Shown piece by piece: positions 1 to 11,586 of a stretch of 64,000 bases of DNA (position 1 is the first letter of the stretch; each line of letters begins with the position of its first letter). Made by a program: the position numbers and the translations under genes. The notes below the pieces were generated by a model. It was not told the DNA's origin. It saw only the letters and a list, made by a program, of their open reading frames with translations, and searched no databases. The stretch is from Petrosia ficiformis (taxonomy: Eukaryota; Porifera; Demospongiae; Haplosclerida; Petrosiidae): positions 7,364,410-7,428,409 of the forward strand of contig OX345640.1 in assembly GCA_947044365.1 (NCBI GenBank), read 5' to 3'.

Positions 1-300
1 TAGTATTGTCATCAGTTTTTGTTTAAAAGAGAAATAAAAAACAACATGCTGTATATCAATATTAATTTTACTACGGTCAAATATTTCTACATACACTGTA
101 TACAGTAATATACATTATACAAAAACAAGAGTAATCCATTCATCTTGATACTTGATTATATGTTACATCCAAACTAACTTGTGTTTACATACACATGACC
201 TTTAACCTTATCAAATTAATGAGCTGAGCTACTATGTGTATATATATACATGGAGGTGTGTTTAAATATTATAATTACATACATGTGTATCTCACTATAG

Positions 301-591
301 AAGATCCACTATCATTGATCATGAAGTCATTACCTTACTTGATCGAAGATCCAACACTATTTGCTGATATTCTATCTACTTATGGACTAATATCAAATGA
401 AGTTAGGGATCAAGTCTCTGAGTCAAGAGGATGTACTAATCATGTGTTCCTGAATTTACATGTTCTCATATCATTCATAATAACTAATAGAACCAGTCCA
501 CAAGAATCAGTTCAACAACTTGTCATGTTACTGGAGGAATATGAGAATGTTCTTCTTCTTGATACTGAAGACATTGTGAATAACATATCAA
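301..591 (+). CDS. NLR-A exon: death-fold domain 1
   Basis: A 291-bp exon between acceptor CTATAG and donor GTAAGT, phase 1 at both ends. It encodes about 97 residues of helical, CARD/DED-like sequence with the recurring signature DPTLFADILSTYGLISNEVRD. The same DP..FAD.L..HGLI.NEV pattern recurs in exon 4791-5093, so the two domains are homologous. The homologous exon in gene B is 39929-40225. Assignment to the death-fold superfamily is by pattern only; which subfamily (CARD, DED or Death) is uncertain. Confidence 0.72.
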
Positions 592-3500
592 GTAAGTTTT
601 GAAGGGAGAGGTGATTTCATACTCACTTTGTTTTATATCATCATAGTAAACACTTCTATACATTCCTATTCAATATAGTACAATTACTATTAGTAATATC
701 TATTATAAGTACACGTGTACATGAAGGGCTACAGTAGTCTTGTTGTGTGTGCAGGGCCACTGAGAGGGGGGGCAACAGGGGCAACTGGCCCGGGGCCCCA
801 CATTTTCTTAGGGCCCTGTCACACTTTAACTGGTCCCACCCATAACTAGTCCTAGGGACCAATTATGGCAATTGGTCCCACCCATAACTGGTCCTAGGGA
901 TCAGTTATGGCAATGTTAACTGTTCCCCCAGGACCAGTTAATGTTGCCATAGATAGTCTCCCAGTGCAATAACTGGTCCCATAACTACTATAATTTTAAT
1001 GTTGCCACAGATAGTCTCCCATTGCAATAACTGGTCCCATAACTACTATAATTTTAATGTTGCCATAGATAGTCTCCCAGTGCAATAACTGGTCCCATAA
1101 CTACTATAATTTTAATGTTGCCACAGATAGTCTCCCAGTGCAATAACTGGTCCCATAACTACTATAATTTTAATGTTGCCACAGATAGTCTCCCATTGCA
1201 ATAACTGGTCCCATAACTACTATAATTTTAATGTTGCCACAGATAGTCTCCCAGTGCAATAACTGGTCCCATAACTACTATAATTTTAATGTTGCCACAG
1301 ATAGTCTCCCATTGCAATAACTGGTCCCATAACTACTATAATTTTAATGTTGCCATAGATAGTCTCCCAGTGCAATAACTGGTCCCATAACTACTATAAT
1401 TTTAATGTTGCCACAGATAGTCTCCCAGTGCAATAACTGGTCCCATAACTACTATAATTTTAATGTTGCCACAGATAGTCTCCCATTGCAATAACTGGTC
1501 CCATAACTACTATAATTTTAATGTTGCCACAGATAGTCTCCCATTGCAATAACTGGTCCCATAACTACTATAATTTTGTAATTAATCTTCTGATACTTGT
1601 ACGCATACTCCAACATGATACCACTCCATACATAGGAAATGACTACTATAATTTTATGAATATTTTGTAATTATAATTTATATGATTAAGTCAAACACAG
1701 TCTTTGCATAACCAAGGCGTACACCTGTGTGTAAGCACATCTTCTGATACTTGTACGCATACTCCAACAAGATACCACTCCATACATTTCGTGCACTGTA
1801 CCATCTTAATGCCTCCCGTATCAGGCATCCGGCACTTACAATATATTTTAAGTGTTGTGATATAAGTGATTTTGTTGATTTTACGGCCAACTCTCCTGAC
1901 AGGAAATTCTGTAAAAGTTCCCTGACTGATGCATTGATGCAGATGATCTCTCATTTGCCTTTGATCGAAAGTATACTGACTAGGATCGTCTCCTTTTGCA
2001 ATTACAGAAGCAAATGCCAACACCAATATGGTGCCAAGGTGACTTCACAGGTATTGGATGCAATTCAGGTGTTAGAATAATTATTGTCATCTTCCGATTT
2101 CCTTTCTGGCAAGTATCAGAAGTTTTGACCTAATGAAACAATTGATATAATATATATTCATCATTAATCAAGTAGGATCCAAATGACAGGCTTTTAATAT
2201 CCTTTGCTGTTCCTCTTTATTTCTGATGTATCTCACCTCTACTGGTGTCTGTAAAATATTTATGTTACTATATCTATATAACATATCATTCACATTTACC
2301 TTAGACTTGCAACTACGCCCGTTCAAGTAGAAGAGCTCTCCATTGAGCATCTTAAATTTCCTTGCTTTTTTCCTTATAGATCTTTTCTGATTTACAGTAA
2401 CACCAGCAGGATAAATACCCTCAGTTTAAACATAATCCACCAACTGATCGCTATCCATCTTCGAGATTGAAACAATTTCTACCAGCTGGCGCAGATCGGA
2501 TCGGACTACATGTGGTGGGGCGGGACCAGTTATTCCATTAAATTTACAAACCACAAATGGTCCACGGACTAATTATTGTGGTGGACCGCCTATTGCGTGA
2601 CAGCCCCAAACGTTTTGACCATTATTATATAGATGAGCTTACTCAATTATAGGAAACACAAACTAGATAAAACAATAATAATAGTTATAAACCTGAAACA
2701 GTGACACGTGTAATGCTGAATGAGCAATTATTGTTAATAACACGCAATTAATTAACTAACCACACCTACTATGAATAATTAATTAGCTAAAACATTTTTG
2801 CTGCGCCCTAGGCCCCTTTCAGCCTCTCAGCAGCCCTGTGTGTGTGTGTGTCTGTTACAACTGTTAAGTTTTAATATCTCACAGTTCCTGTTGTCATGAG
2901 GGTTCAGCGCTAAAACAAGTCAACAGATAGCTCACACTTAAATGATCATCGTTGGTCAAAGCCTAGTGATATTGAAGTAGTGATACTTACAATATATGCA
3001 AAGTAGCAGCCATCTTTACTAAACAATAAGTACAAATACATGTACTTCATACTTAATTTTATATACTACGAGGAAATTTAAGTATATACAGTGAGCTTTT
3101 ATGCATATTAATTTTAATATTTCTCAAGCATTCAGAATGGAGAATTATTTAAAGGATTAAGCTGAGGCTAGCTAGGGACTTCTAACCTACTGCTTCTCCT
3201 CCTAATCTCAAATTTCATATAATGAATCAGATATAGAGTACATGTAGTGTGTCATGACATTCATTTGAAATAGCAGCTTCATGTAATAGTCAGGGATTAA
3301 AAGCTACAATCATTAATAGCATCTATCTTATCTCATTTATAGTGAACAACTACAAGTGCTTATGGACCAGAGGAACTGAGATGAAGATGAATATCAAAAT
3401 GGATACTGAAGATCAGGAAGATGAAAGGAACACTGACATACCAGAGGAAGTGACTGAATTAGACAATTCTATGGAACACATTATGGATGAAAATACCCGC

Positions 3501-4076
3501 ATATCAATTATTAGTAAGATTTTAAATACATTATTAATAATAAAGGTCTTTACACATGGTGTAACTAAACCCAGGTCCACATGAGCCTGGGCCCGGGCAT
3601 CACACTTAAAAGTAATTAACATACCAGAGGTGTGGTTTGTTCATACCACTTTTGCAATAATTATTAAACACATGTACATGTACATCTACATCTACATGTG
3701 CCTTTTATTAATTTTATAAGTATAATTCATAATTATAAGATGATTATGACACAAACAAGATATATAGTGAAAAAAAGTATCCCTATGACTGCTTTGTGGC
3801 GTCCAGCATTCAGTAATCATGGCTGACTTTATCATGCCTAAAACACAACAGCCTATTATAGTTATTATTTTGATTTTAAAGGACCTTATAGAACTTAGGA
3901 AGAATAGCTACCTACTAGTTCCAGTTTCTAAGTAAGCTACAAGCAGCTTTTTTTCTCCTGTTGGTCTGTAGAGCTCGAGTGCATGTTCTAGTACGTGCCA
4001 TGCTTATTAATTGACTGAGCCTCCTGGTATGCAACGCACACTCACATAAGTGACACAAGAATATATATATATATAT

Positions 4077-4133
<57 letters not shown>

Positions 4134-7100
4134 TTCAACCCTGTTGAAAGCAATTTACGGGCTATACATACAGTAAAATATCACATAGTGATGTGCCATA
4201 CAACTATAAAATAGTATTGTGTATTATAGCCGAAAATATCATGATACGATACATTATCATGATATTTGAAATAATAATTAAATGATTATAAATAAATATC
4301 CTGTTTGGTTGTATTTGTCAAGAAATAGTAAAAGGAATCAATGAAAATTATGCACACTAGCTTGATATGATTGCTTTTAGGTATAAAATTAGAAAAATGG
4401 GAAAAACCAGGTTTACTAAACTGCCCACACTGATACACCCAAAAGCCAATATTGTATCATGATATTGAATGAAAATATCGATATTTCAATATATTGATAC
4501 GTATCTCACATCACTAATATCAAAATGTGAACAACAAAATATAGCTATAGATAACTGTAATTAGACACACCCACTCAATTGGACATGTTCCATTTGCTCA
4601 GAGTAGTATAAAGTTTGATACTAATGTTAACATGTGTATAATGCACACATTATCAAGTATCTGTATCATACTGGATAACATTGATACTGAATACCAAACT
4701 ACTCAATATCATATCAAAATATATATTACTGGTATCACTCATTACTAATAATTATATGTTCATAATAATTATAATTGTGTCTCACTATAGAAGATGGACT
4801 ATTAAGCTTGTTGACAGTATCATTAATTTTCACTGAAGATCCTACTAAAATGGCTGATAAATTGTCTGAACATGGACTAATACCAAATGAAGTTAAAGAT
4901 GATGTACATCGACTTTATAAAACAGGGAACTACAGTTATCGCCACTGGAAATGTAGGGTTCTTCAAACAGTTAAACATTCCATTTCTACCATTGAAATAG
5001 AACAAGCTCCACTGTTTATCATGGTGCTTGAGAACTTCTGGTACATGTACAAGTATATCGAAATTAAAATTTACTTCATGAAACACTACCTGTGTAAGTT
5101 ACTTTGTGTAAGAGGGAAGGGGATGGGTTTAATATATAATGTATATAGTACTACCAGTACTAATTCTACTAGTATCTCTATCTCATAAGTTATAAATCAT
5201 TAATTATTATTTTACATTTATCTTCTATCTCATTTTAGTGAAGAACGGCTTATGGTCCAGAGAAGTTGAGATGCATATGAATAATAGAATATATATTGAT
5301 GAGATGAATGTTGAGGATAATGAGATTCCAGAGGAAGAGACCAATTTGACAAATGACAAACAAGCAACTGAATCAGATGATTCTAGAGTAGAATACTCAA
5401 TGAATGAAGAGTCCTGTACATCAATTATTAGTATGTTTATAATTATAATATTTAGCATACATTGTATGAACCTAACTATTAATGAATTAATAGTTATCAG
5501 GTCACAATTAATCTATTATGTGTGAAGAGCAAGGGACCATGGTAGACTATAGCCTACTCTTAGAAAGTTGTAATGCAGTATTTCAATTTTAAAATAAATA
5601 ATTTACAGCTTCCAGTATTCAGCTTCAAAACTACCATTTTGGGTGGGGTTGGAGGGTTGCAAGTGCTAAATAAACCACACCCATCATGAATAATTAATTA
5701 TATGTTTTGGCCCATTTTCTTTGCCTATCTTCACCACTGGCTGTAGCTATGCCTCCTTAGTGATGAGATACATAGAAATATATCATCTTAGATACGTAGA
5801 TACTGAACCAAACTGAATTTCATCGTGGACATCCTAAATGTATTATCAGAGAGTACGGTAGTACTCTTTAATCTCTATGTATGGATGACATGGGAAAAAA
5901 TGGCTGCCCATCATAGTACATTTCAATCGCAAGTGATGAGCTGAAATTTCTGCTAAATGTATATAGATACATGTAAGTCTTAACAAACCACTTCCAATAA
6001 ATACCTACACTGCTATTTAAAGTAAAAACATCAAAAAGCTGTATTTATGTAGGGTTATATGGAAGTGGTATTGGTCCTTGTTAATTTCCAGTGTTAGTAC
6101 CATCCTGAACTTGTTCACAAGCCTTTTTGGTGTTTTCATATTCCTACATCTTCTTTCGTGCATTTTTATTGAAAACATTTTTTTTTGTAATGTATTCATT
6201 TGCTCTTGTTCTTATAGGAATGTTTGAAGCACATTCTTACAATATAACTAAACATATGGAAAGTGATCCTAACAGATTTGCTGTTTACCTGTGTGCTCAA
6301 GCAATGATTCCTACATCATTGAGGAATGATATACACACAACTACTGGTGTGTCTTCATTTGATAAAGCAAGCAAGATTCTTCAGGAAATACAAAGGAATA
6401 TTGAATTTAATCCAACAAACTGCCTGAAATTCGTCCTGTTAATGATACATTATGATCAACACAATATCTCTAGTTATGGAAAGACACTTAAAGAAGAATT
6501 AGGTAAGAGAATGATTCATTATTGGCAATTTCTTGATGTAACCATTTGGTACTATAAATAATAACACATTCACCTCTTTAAATATAGAACCACAACTTAT
6601 TGGTTGAAATAATTCTGACTTGAGAAAGTGCTCCATGCAAGTCCCTTCCTACACTAGTTAGCTTATCAAAAAGAAAGAGGGCCTACATGCTACATTAACA
6701 ACATGACAAATATTATTGTCATTTAGTACATGATAAATATCCACTGCCAATATGATTCACTAAATTATTTTGTATATAACTTATAAAATATATTTTAAAT
6801 CAGCATTATTTTATGGACTACTAAAATATCTAAGGTAGTGGATAATTATCTGGACATGTTACATGTATTTGTAGTGTATAGATGGTAGTAGGTTTAAATC
6901 TAGTGTTAGCCCCTCCTCTTTTGTGATAAGCTGACTGCCAGAGAAACAATTTAGAAGTGATTCAATTATTCCAACCAATCGTATTTACTGGGCCATAGGC
7001 CATTTTAATTAGTTATGGAAACCTTACTAAATTACCTAATGCTTAATAATATAAGAGCTCTACAGTTTCCACTACTAATCAAAACTGAAGTCATGTGACT

Positions 7101-10100
7101 TAGGTGGAGCTCATAAGTAGTCACGCACTGATAATTAGATCAGTAATCAGTGTCACTCATTATTGACCATTATTTTTAGTATCTATTATTACTGAATGAT
7201 GTAACTGATATTGTAATAAGTGTACTAATAATGTCATTTCTTGTGATTATAATTGCTTTTATGATAATCATAATTTATTGCTCATTTTTATTGAAATAAT
7301 CACAAACCAGAATATAGATATAATATTGGTATCAGTTATCAGTACATATCTAAAGTAATTATCAGTTTATCATAATATCAGTACATCACTACTTGTATCA
7401 GTTATCAGTACATATCTAAAGTAATAATCAGTTTATCATAATATCAGTACATCACTACTTGTACCAGTTATCAGTACATATCTAAAGTAATTATCAGTTT
7501 ATCATAATATCAGTACATCACTACTTGTATCAGTTATCAGTACATATCTAAAGTAATAATCAGTTTATCATAATATCAGTACATCACTACTTGTACCAGT
7601 TATCAGTACATATCTAAAGTAATTATCAGTTTATCATAATATCAGTACATCACTACTTGTATCAGTTATCAGTACATATCTAAAGTAATCATCAGTTTAT
7701 CATAATATCAGTACATCACTACTTGTAAATGTTCTGCAGTTCTATTGCTACTTAAAACTGGACTAGTATTACAGTAAATCTGATTGGTTGAAATAAGTGC
7801 AATTTCTGAAGTGCTTCTAGACCTTCTTCCACCAGTCAGCTTATCAAAAAGGAGGAGTGGCTAGTATGCTGGACTAAGTGAAATCAATTGATATACTAAG
7901 CCACCTCCTCCTCCTTCACCAACCCATCCAGATCTTCATTTCCATTGATTAATACCATTTATTATTTGTATCTGATACATGATAAATTTCCACTACTAAT
8001 ATCTATCTAGTAAAGGAATTAAAACTTTGGTTCATACTGTCATTACTACAAACTATTGCTTGTGTTGTCATATACAGTAGATTAAAGCAATGTCATACCA
8101 TATAACGTTAATGTATGTATGTACATGTATGAGGTTTGAACAAACAAATTCTCTTTTATTTTTAGAAAGACAAGGTCTGTGGTCTAAAGATGTTGAACAA
8201 CAGTTACTACAGACAATAATACCAATATATGAAATGGTTAGTTCATCACCTGTACAGCAATACAAGTGCTTTTTGAAGGCATGCTACGATAAAGTACTTC
8301 CTTCATATCAAAAATTTCCTACTATACGAAATAGTAAGGGGGCTAAACAGTTCATCAATCTTGCATTAGTTCACAAAACAGATTGTAATCATAAAGTCAC
8401 GATACCGTCCCTTCTTCTACAACTTCATGGCAATATTGATGAAATAAAAAAAGTCAAAACTCCCATTGCTATTCACGAGGTAGCTGTACTTCCTGACAAT
8501 ACTATGCCACGTTTTATTTTAGTTGAAGGGGCGCCAGGTGTTGGGAAAACAACACTAGCTTGGGAGTTGTGTCGCCAGTGGAAAGAAGGCAAACTTCTTC
8601 AAAAATGGGAGCTTGTAGTTTTTATCCAGCTTCGTAACCAGCGCATTAGATGTGCTGAATCTCTTGAGCAGGTTCTTCATCATCCTGATCCTGATACATG
8701 TAACAAAGTATGCAAACAGTTACAGCAGGAGTTAGGGGATGGAGTGATGTTAGTACTAGATGGATTTGATGAATTGTCAGATCAACAACGTACAGGTATG
8801 TCTTTCATTAGTAGGCTTTTAAAAGGTGATATTTTACCCAAAGCTACTCTTCTCATAACAAGCCGTCCACTTGCTACTGTATGCTTGAATCAGTTGCTCC
8901 CAGATCAACATATTGAAGTTGTGGGATTTTCTGAAGATGATATTGAGGCATACATTAATTCAGCATTTAGTCATAACACTCAACTACGTGATAACTTCCA
9001 AATGTATATCAAGTCATATCCTTTTGCTTACTCTATAATGTATATTCCTCTTCACTGTCGTATAATAACTGAAGTATATGAAACATATTGGAAAGAAGGA
9101 AGTGAAGAGTTTGCTCCTAAAACGCTCACAGAGCTTTATAAGTCGCTACTTCGAAGCCTAATGATACGTTACCTTGGTGATCATCCAGATGACATATACA
9201 AGAGAATAACTCTTAAAACTTTAAATGACCTACCTCAAGATGTGTATAATACCCTCATGATGTTTGCAGAGTTAGCAGCCAAAGGAATTAAGAATCAACA
9301 ATATGTATTTAATGAACTACCTTTGAGTGAACACATGGGGCTTATGATTCAAGCAGAAGATATATATGTAGATGTTGGTTCATGTGTATCATATAGCTTT
9401 CTTCATTTAACTTTGCAAGAATTTTTAGCTGCTATATATTGGTCACAACGTTCAGCTAATGACTTGACAACCCTACTAAAACAAACGCACTTGTTTCCTA
9501 TTCACGATTTCATTAACAAGAGAAGCATCAAAATTTCCTCAAGACCACCTGAAGGTAAACACATACAGCACTGGCCTGTACTAATATTTTTAGCAGGAAT
9601 TGGTGGTATATGTAGTAATATCATTGTAGACTACATATCAGAATATATCAAACAGTCACAAGAGTTAATAATTTATCCAAACATCTGTAAGCTGCTTTAT
9701 GAAACCCAGTCACCTCAGCTAATAGCAAAAGTGTTACATAATGGATTATGTCATTTACGAACAGGTGATGATATATTCGAAACTCATTCCATGTTAGAGC
9801 AATTTGAGATAGGTTATTGTATTGCATGTAGTGATTCAGAATGTACTTGGGGAACGAGTCATGCGTGTGAATTTAATGACCCCAAATGTTTAAATACTTT
9901 TACACTCGGTCTTAAGGAAGGTTCAAAAGTCTCCATTGGAGGAGGTAAACTACAAAGCTTATATGTTGACTTTAATCAATTTTCAAGAAAAAGAAAGCTT
10001 CAAGATAATGAAAAAGAAAGCTTCATGCGAAACCTGACCAGTTGTTTTAGCCAAGCTAAATCTTTAAATCATTTTGTAATTTTAGCATTTGATGAAGATG

Positions 10101-11011
10101 ATTATCTCCTACCTTTGCAAATATCAACGTTAATAACTCAACCATTTTCTAAATTATCAGAAGTATCTTTGACTATTGATAAAGTCAGTACTTGGATACC
10201 AGTGATATCAGCATTTTCAAAAATACAAAATCTAAACTTTTTACAACTGTCTATTGAAAGTTTGGAATATATTGACTATATTCAATGTTTTGAGTATATT
10301 GAGTATATTGAGTATAATGAGACTATTAAAATGAATGAGATTTATTTCCTGTGTGATGCACTGAAGAGTTGCAAATCCTTATTACATTTATTATTGAAAC
10401 ATCATAGTCAAACAGATCCTCCCATAATGACACGACTATCTCCAATAGTTGCACTACCTCTACTGACACAATTAAATTTCCTAACACTTTCCCATATGCA
10501 TCTTGATGATATTATTAGTTTATTATCTTCAGCATTACAATCTTCCTCTTGTAAATTGAAATCCTTCAATATAACTAAATGCTATTTAACCTTTGAATCA
10601 ATGGTGATGCTTATCGAGTCATTGAAACAAAATCACAGCATTCAGAAGTTACGTATCATTACGAGTGTGAAACTATTAACAAACAATGTGGAATACACAG
10701 ATGACATATGTTTCTATCTTAGTAATTTACTATCATGTAACACTCACATAAATGAAATTGTGTACAATCCCCATCCCCATTTATCATCAAGTGATTCCCA
10801 TTTCGAAATAACAAGAGAAGGTTTAATTAGTTTAGTACGAGCTATCGAGTCAAAACCAGAGAGGAAATTAATACTTGATCAATACGACCAATCATTATTA
10901 AATGATTATAAATACTCAGACAAACAAATCATATTTAAATTTGAATTCAAATTCGATCATTTCATGTATCCTGAGGAAAGTCTACATTACCAGTATGGCT
11001 ACATATACTAA
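301..11011 (+). CDS. NLR gene A: three death-fold exons, NACHT, LRR (spliced; 5' end missing)
   Basis: Spliced model with exons 301-591, 3343-3513, 4791-5093, 5239-5430, 6218-6502 and 8166-11011. Each exon is bounded by AG and GT, and every intron I could phase is phase 1, so exons can be added or lost without breaking frame. Order: death-fold domain 1, acidic linker, death-fold domain 2, acidic linker, death-fold domain 3, NACHT ATPase, LRR-like C-terminus. NLR proteins are cytosolic sensors whose NACHT domain oligomerises on ATP and whose death-fold domains recruit adaptors or proteases; that role is inferred from the family. No initiator exon is visible: exon 1 begins after an acceptor, so the start lies upstream of the window. 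A full paralogue lies at 39929-53601. The gene converges on the RRP5 fragment downstream. Confidence 0.82.
592..751 (+). other. intron sequence of NLR-A, left of transposon
   Basis: Start of the intron between the first death-fold exon and the first linker exon. The first part is nearly identical to 40226-40350 in gene B, showing shared descent; no other feature is seen. Confidence 0.5.
957..1577. repeat. 58-bp tandem repeat, about 10.7 copies
   Basis: The unit contains AACTGGTCCCATAACTACTA followed by ATTTTAATGTTGCC and AGATAGTCTCCC. Copies differ mainly at two positions (CACAG/CATAG and CAGTGC/CATTGC). The repeat lies wholly inside the 752-2838 transposon, and relatives of AACTGGTCCCA are found near both of its ends, so it probably arose by expansion of the element's own subterminal sequence. 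Confidence 0.9.
1691..2350 (-). pseudogene. transposon-derived integrase zinc-binding and PHD-like fragments
   Basis: Two minus-strand pieces read in order. 2350-2168 contains RNKEEQQRILKACHLDPT, resembling the H2C2-type region preceding retroviral-like integrase cores in Ginger/gypsy-type transposons. 2026-1691 contains FDQRQMRDHLHQC followed by a PHD-like cysteine pattern (YCKCRMP, then CTKCMEWY, then a C-terminal CKDC) in which the expected zinc-binding histidine after WY is lost. The catalytic integrase core between them is absent, so this is a deleted, non-functional remnant carried inside the hAT-like element. The family name is from remembered patterns and should be confirmed by profile search. 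Confidence 0.5.
2839..3342. other. intron remainder with no recognised feature
   Basis: AT-rich intron sequence between the transposon and the linker exon at 3343. The last 60 bp before the acceptor are closely matched at 40815-40871 in gene B. Nothing else is recognised. Confidence 0.5.
3343..3513 (+). CDS. NLR-A exon: acidic linker 1
   Basis: A 171-bp exon between TTATAG and GTAAG, phase 1 at both ends; 57 residues rich in D and E (MDTEDQEDERNTD, then EEVTELDNSMEH) and ending ENTRISIIS. No globular domain is recognised. It opens with the NNYKCLWTRGTEM motif, which resembles the starts of exon 5239 (NGLWSREVEM) and of the NACHT exon (QGLWSKDVEQ); each follows a death-fold exon. That pattern suggests duplication of a death-fold exon plus linker pair. 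Confidence 0.7.
3762..4165 (+). mobile_element. non-autonomous element, family also at 54509-55582
   Basis: The sequence from AGTATCCCTATGACTGCTTT to GATTCAACCCTGTTGAAAGC is the reverse-complement relative of the insertion at 54509-55582. It contains an internal AT microsatellite at about 4059-4130, the same place where the other copy carries a nested pogo-like element. Two copies in opposite orientation at non-equivalent sites mark it as mobile. Confidence 0.55.
4059..4130. repeat. (AT)n microsatellite
   Basis: About 70 bp of almost pure AT dinucleotide, broken once by ACATGT, inside the NLR-A intron. Confidence 0.9.
4185..4517. mobile_element. hAT-like MITE with TAGTGATG termini
   Basis: It starts TAGTGATGTGCCATA and ends GATACGTATCTCACATCACTA, which are inverted repeats of each other. 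Flanks ATATCACA and ATATCAAA are near-matching 8-mers, as expected for an aged hAT target duplication. The termini belong to the same family as the element at 11834-12134. Confidence 0.55.
4791..5093 (+). CDS. NLR-A exon: death-fold domain 2 (hypervariable)
   Basis: A 303-bp exon between CTATAG and GTAAGT, phase 1-1. It encodes about 101 residues with the HGLIPNEVKDDV signature shared with domain 1. It differs strongly from its orthologous exon in gene B (41400-41720, 18 bp longer), especially in the C-terminal half after KCRVLQ. Yet the intron immediately downstream is almost identical between the two genes, so divergence is focused on the coding exon. Confidence 0.75.
5239..5430 (+). CDS. 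NLR-A exon: acidic linker 2
   Basis: A 192-bp exon between TTTTAG and GTATGT, phase 1-1. It encodes a charged, low-complexity linker (NGLWSREVEMHMNNRIYIDE, then EEETNLTNDKQATESDDS). The gene B equivalent 41866-42066 is 9 bp longer, through a small in-frame difference around EDERN. Confidence 0.7.
5431..6217 (+). other. intron with remnant of a hairpin MITE
   Basis: The intron between linker 2 and death-fold domain 3 is nearly identical to 42067-42618 except for about 230 bp extra here. The segment 6020-6070 (TAGGGTTATATGGAAGTGG) resembles the arm of the hairpin MITE at 22094-22327, so an old copy probably lies here. Confidence 0.4.
6218..6502 (+). CDS. NLR-A exon: death-fold (CARD-like) domain 3
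   Basis: A 285-bp exon between CTTATAG and GTAAGA, phase 1-1. About 95 residues containing DPNRFAVYLCAQAMIPTSLR and DKASKILQEIQRNIEFNP, a pattern I associate with CARD-like domains of sponge and cnidarian NLR-type proteins (by memory). By eye it differs from its gene B copy (42619-42903) at a single base, in contrast to exon 4791-5093. Confidence 0.72.
6503..8165 (+). other. intron before the NACHT exon of NLR-A
   Basis: AT-rich intron. The stretch 6785-7130 matches 49238-49599 in gene B, where the DIRS element has been inserted just before it. It also contains the 66-bp tandem repeat at 7330-7726. No other coding potential is seen. Confidence 0.6.
7330..7726. repeat. 66-bp tandem repeat, about 6 copies
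   Basis: The unit runs ATCAGTTATCAGTACATATC, TAAAGTAATTATCAGTTTATC, ATAATATCAGTACATCACTACTTGT. Alternate copies share GTATCAG versus GTACCAG and AATTATC versus AATAATC, so the array grew by duplication of dimers. Gene B shows only short related sequence here (50473-50510), in inverted orientation. Confidence 0.88.
8166..11011 (+). CDS. NLR-A large exon: NACHT ATPase plus LRR-like C-terminus
   Basis: Single 2846-bp exon, 947 codons plus stop, entered from acceptor TTTTTAG in phase 1 (reads E-RQGLWSKDVEQ). Walker A GAPGVGKTT lies at about 8530-8556, Walker B LVLDGFDEL at about 8749-8775, and sensor-1-like LLITSRPLA at about 8853-8880; this order and spacing are diagnostic of NACHT. A winged-helix/superhelical region with YSFLHLTLQEFLAAIYW (about 9392-9442) follows, as in other NLRs. 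From about 10020 on, leucine-rich repeats are visible (for example LPLLTQLNFLTLSHMHLDD, then LKSFNITKCYL). Compared with gene B, this copy has about 20 extra residues in the LRR region, made of EYI-type repeats. The continuous open frame and intact motifs indicate a functional ATPase module. Confidence 0.93.
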
Positions 11012-11181
11012 CAATATAATACAAGTGGATAGCATTGAACTTCCTTATAATGTTAAACATTTACAGACTATCACACAAGAGAATTTCTTCACTACATTTT
11101 AGTAGTTAATAGAACATGTTCAACTCATCATAAACTCATATATACAATTATACATGTACATACAATATATTTTTACATTTA

Positions 11182-11187
11182 AATAAA
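11182..11187 (+). terminator. polyadenylation signal for NLR-A
   Basis: AATAAA about 170 bp after the NLR-A stop codon; conserved at 53799-53804 after NLR-B. Confidence 0.55.
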
Positions 11188-11586
11188 ATTTTAACAAATT
11201 TGAAATATTAACAGCAAAACGATCTAAATTTATGCTCTCATTTGATATTCTTCAAACTTGAGATATCGTTTGAAGAGAAATTTCATCTTTTTCACTGATA
11301 CTTTGAGACTAATAGCTCTTTCAAATATCTCTCTAGACAAATTAATAATTGATAATAAATAGTGATTTTAAAAGCACGAGTTAATTATCAAATTATAAGT
11401 TATAGAATACAGGGTTTGTATTGTATGTGAATTTAAAATGTTTGGTTATTTGATGACTTGTTACACAAGAAGTCAACCAAATGTAACAACTTGAAATGGA
11501 CAAATGAAGATAAATATCTCTACAATTGCTTTGTGATGTCATCATTGGCTCTCATGTCTGAAACTAAACCACTTAATAATTATTAA

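Larger units (their letters stand above)
752..2838. mobile_element. hAT-like non-autonomous DNA transposon in NLR-A intron
   Basis: The ends are imperfect inverted repeats of about 16 bp (CAGGGCCACTGAGAGG at left; the right end reads CAGGGCTGCTGAGAGG on the other strand). Both ends abut TGTGTGTG, compatible with the 8-bp target duplication of hAT elements, although the low complexity weakens this. Inside lie a 58-bp minisatellite and minus-strand fragments of an integrase/PHD-type transposon protein. Gene B seems to carry an empty site near 40481-40517. Confidence 0.6.

Noticed and set aside
1751..2080. 109-codon plus-strand ORF
   Set aside because: Antisense of the integrase/PHD-type fragment, whose cysteine pattern is on the minus strand.
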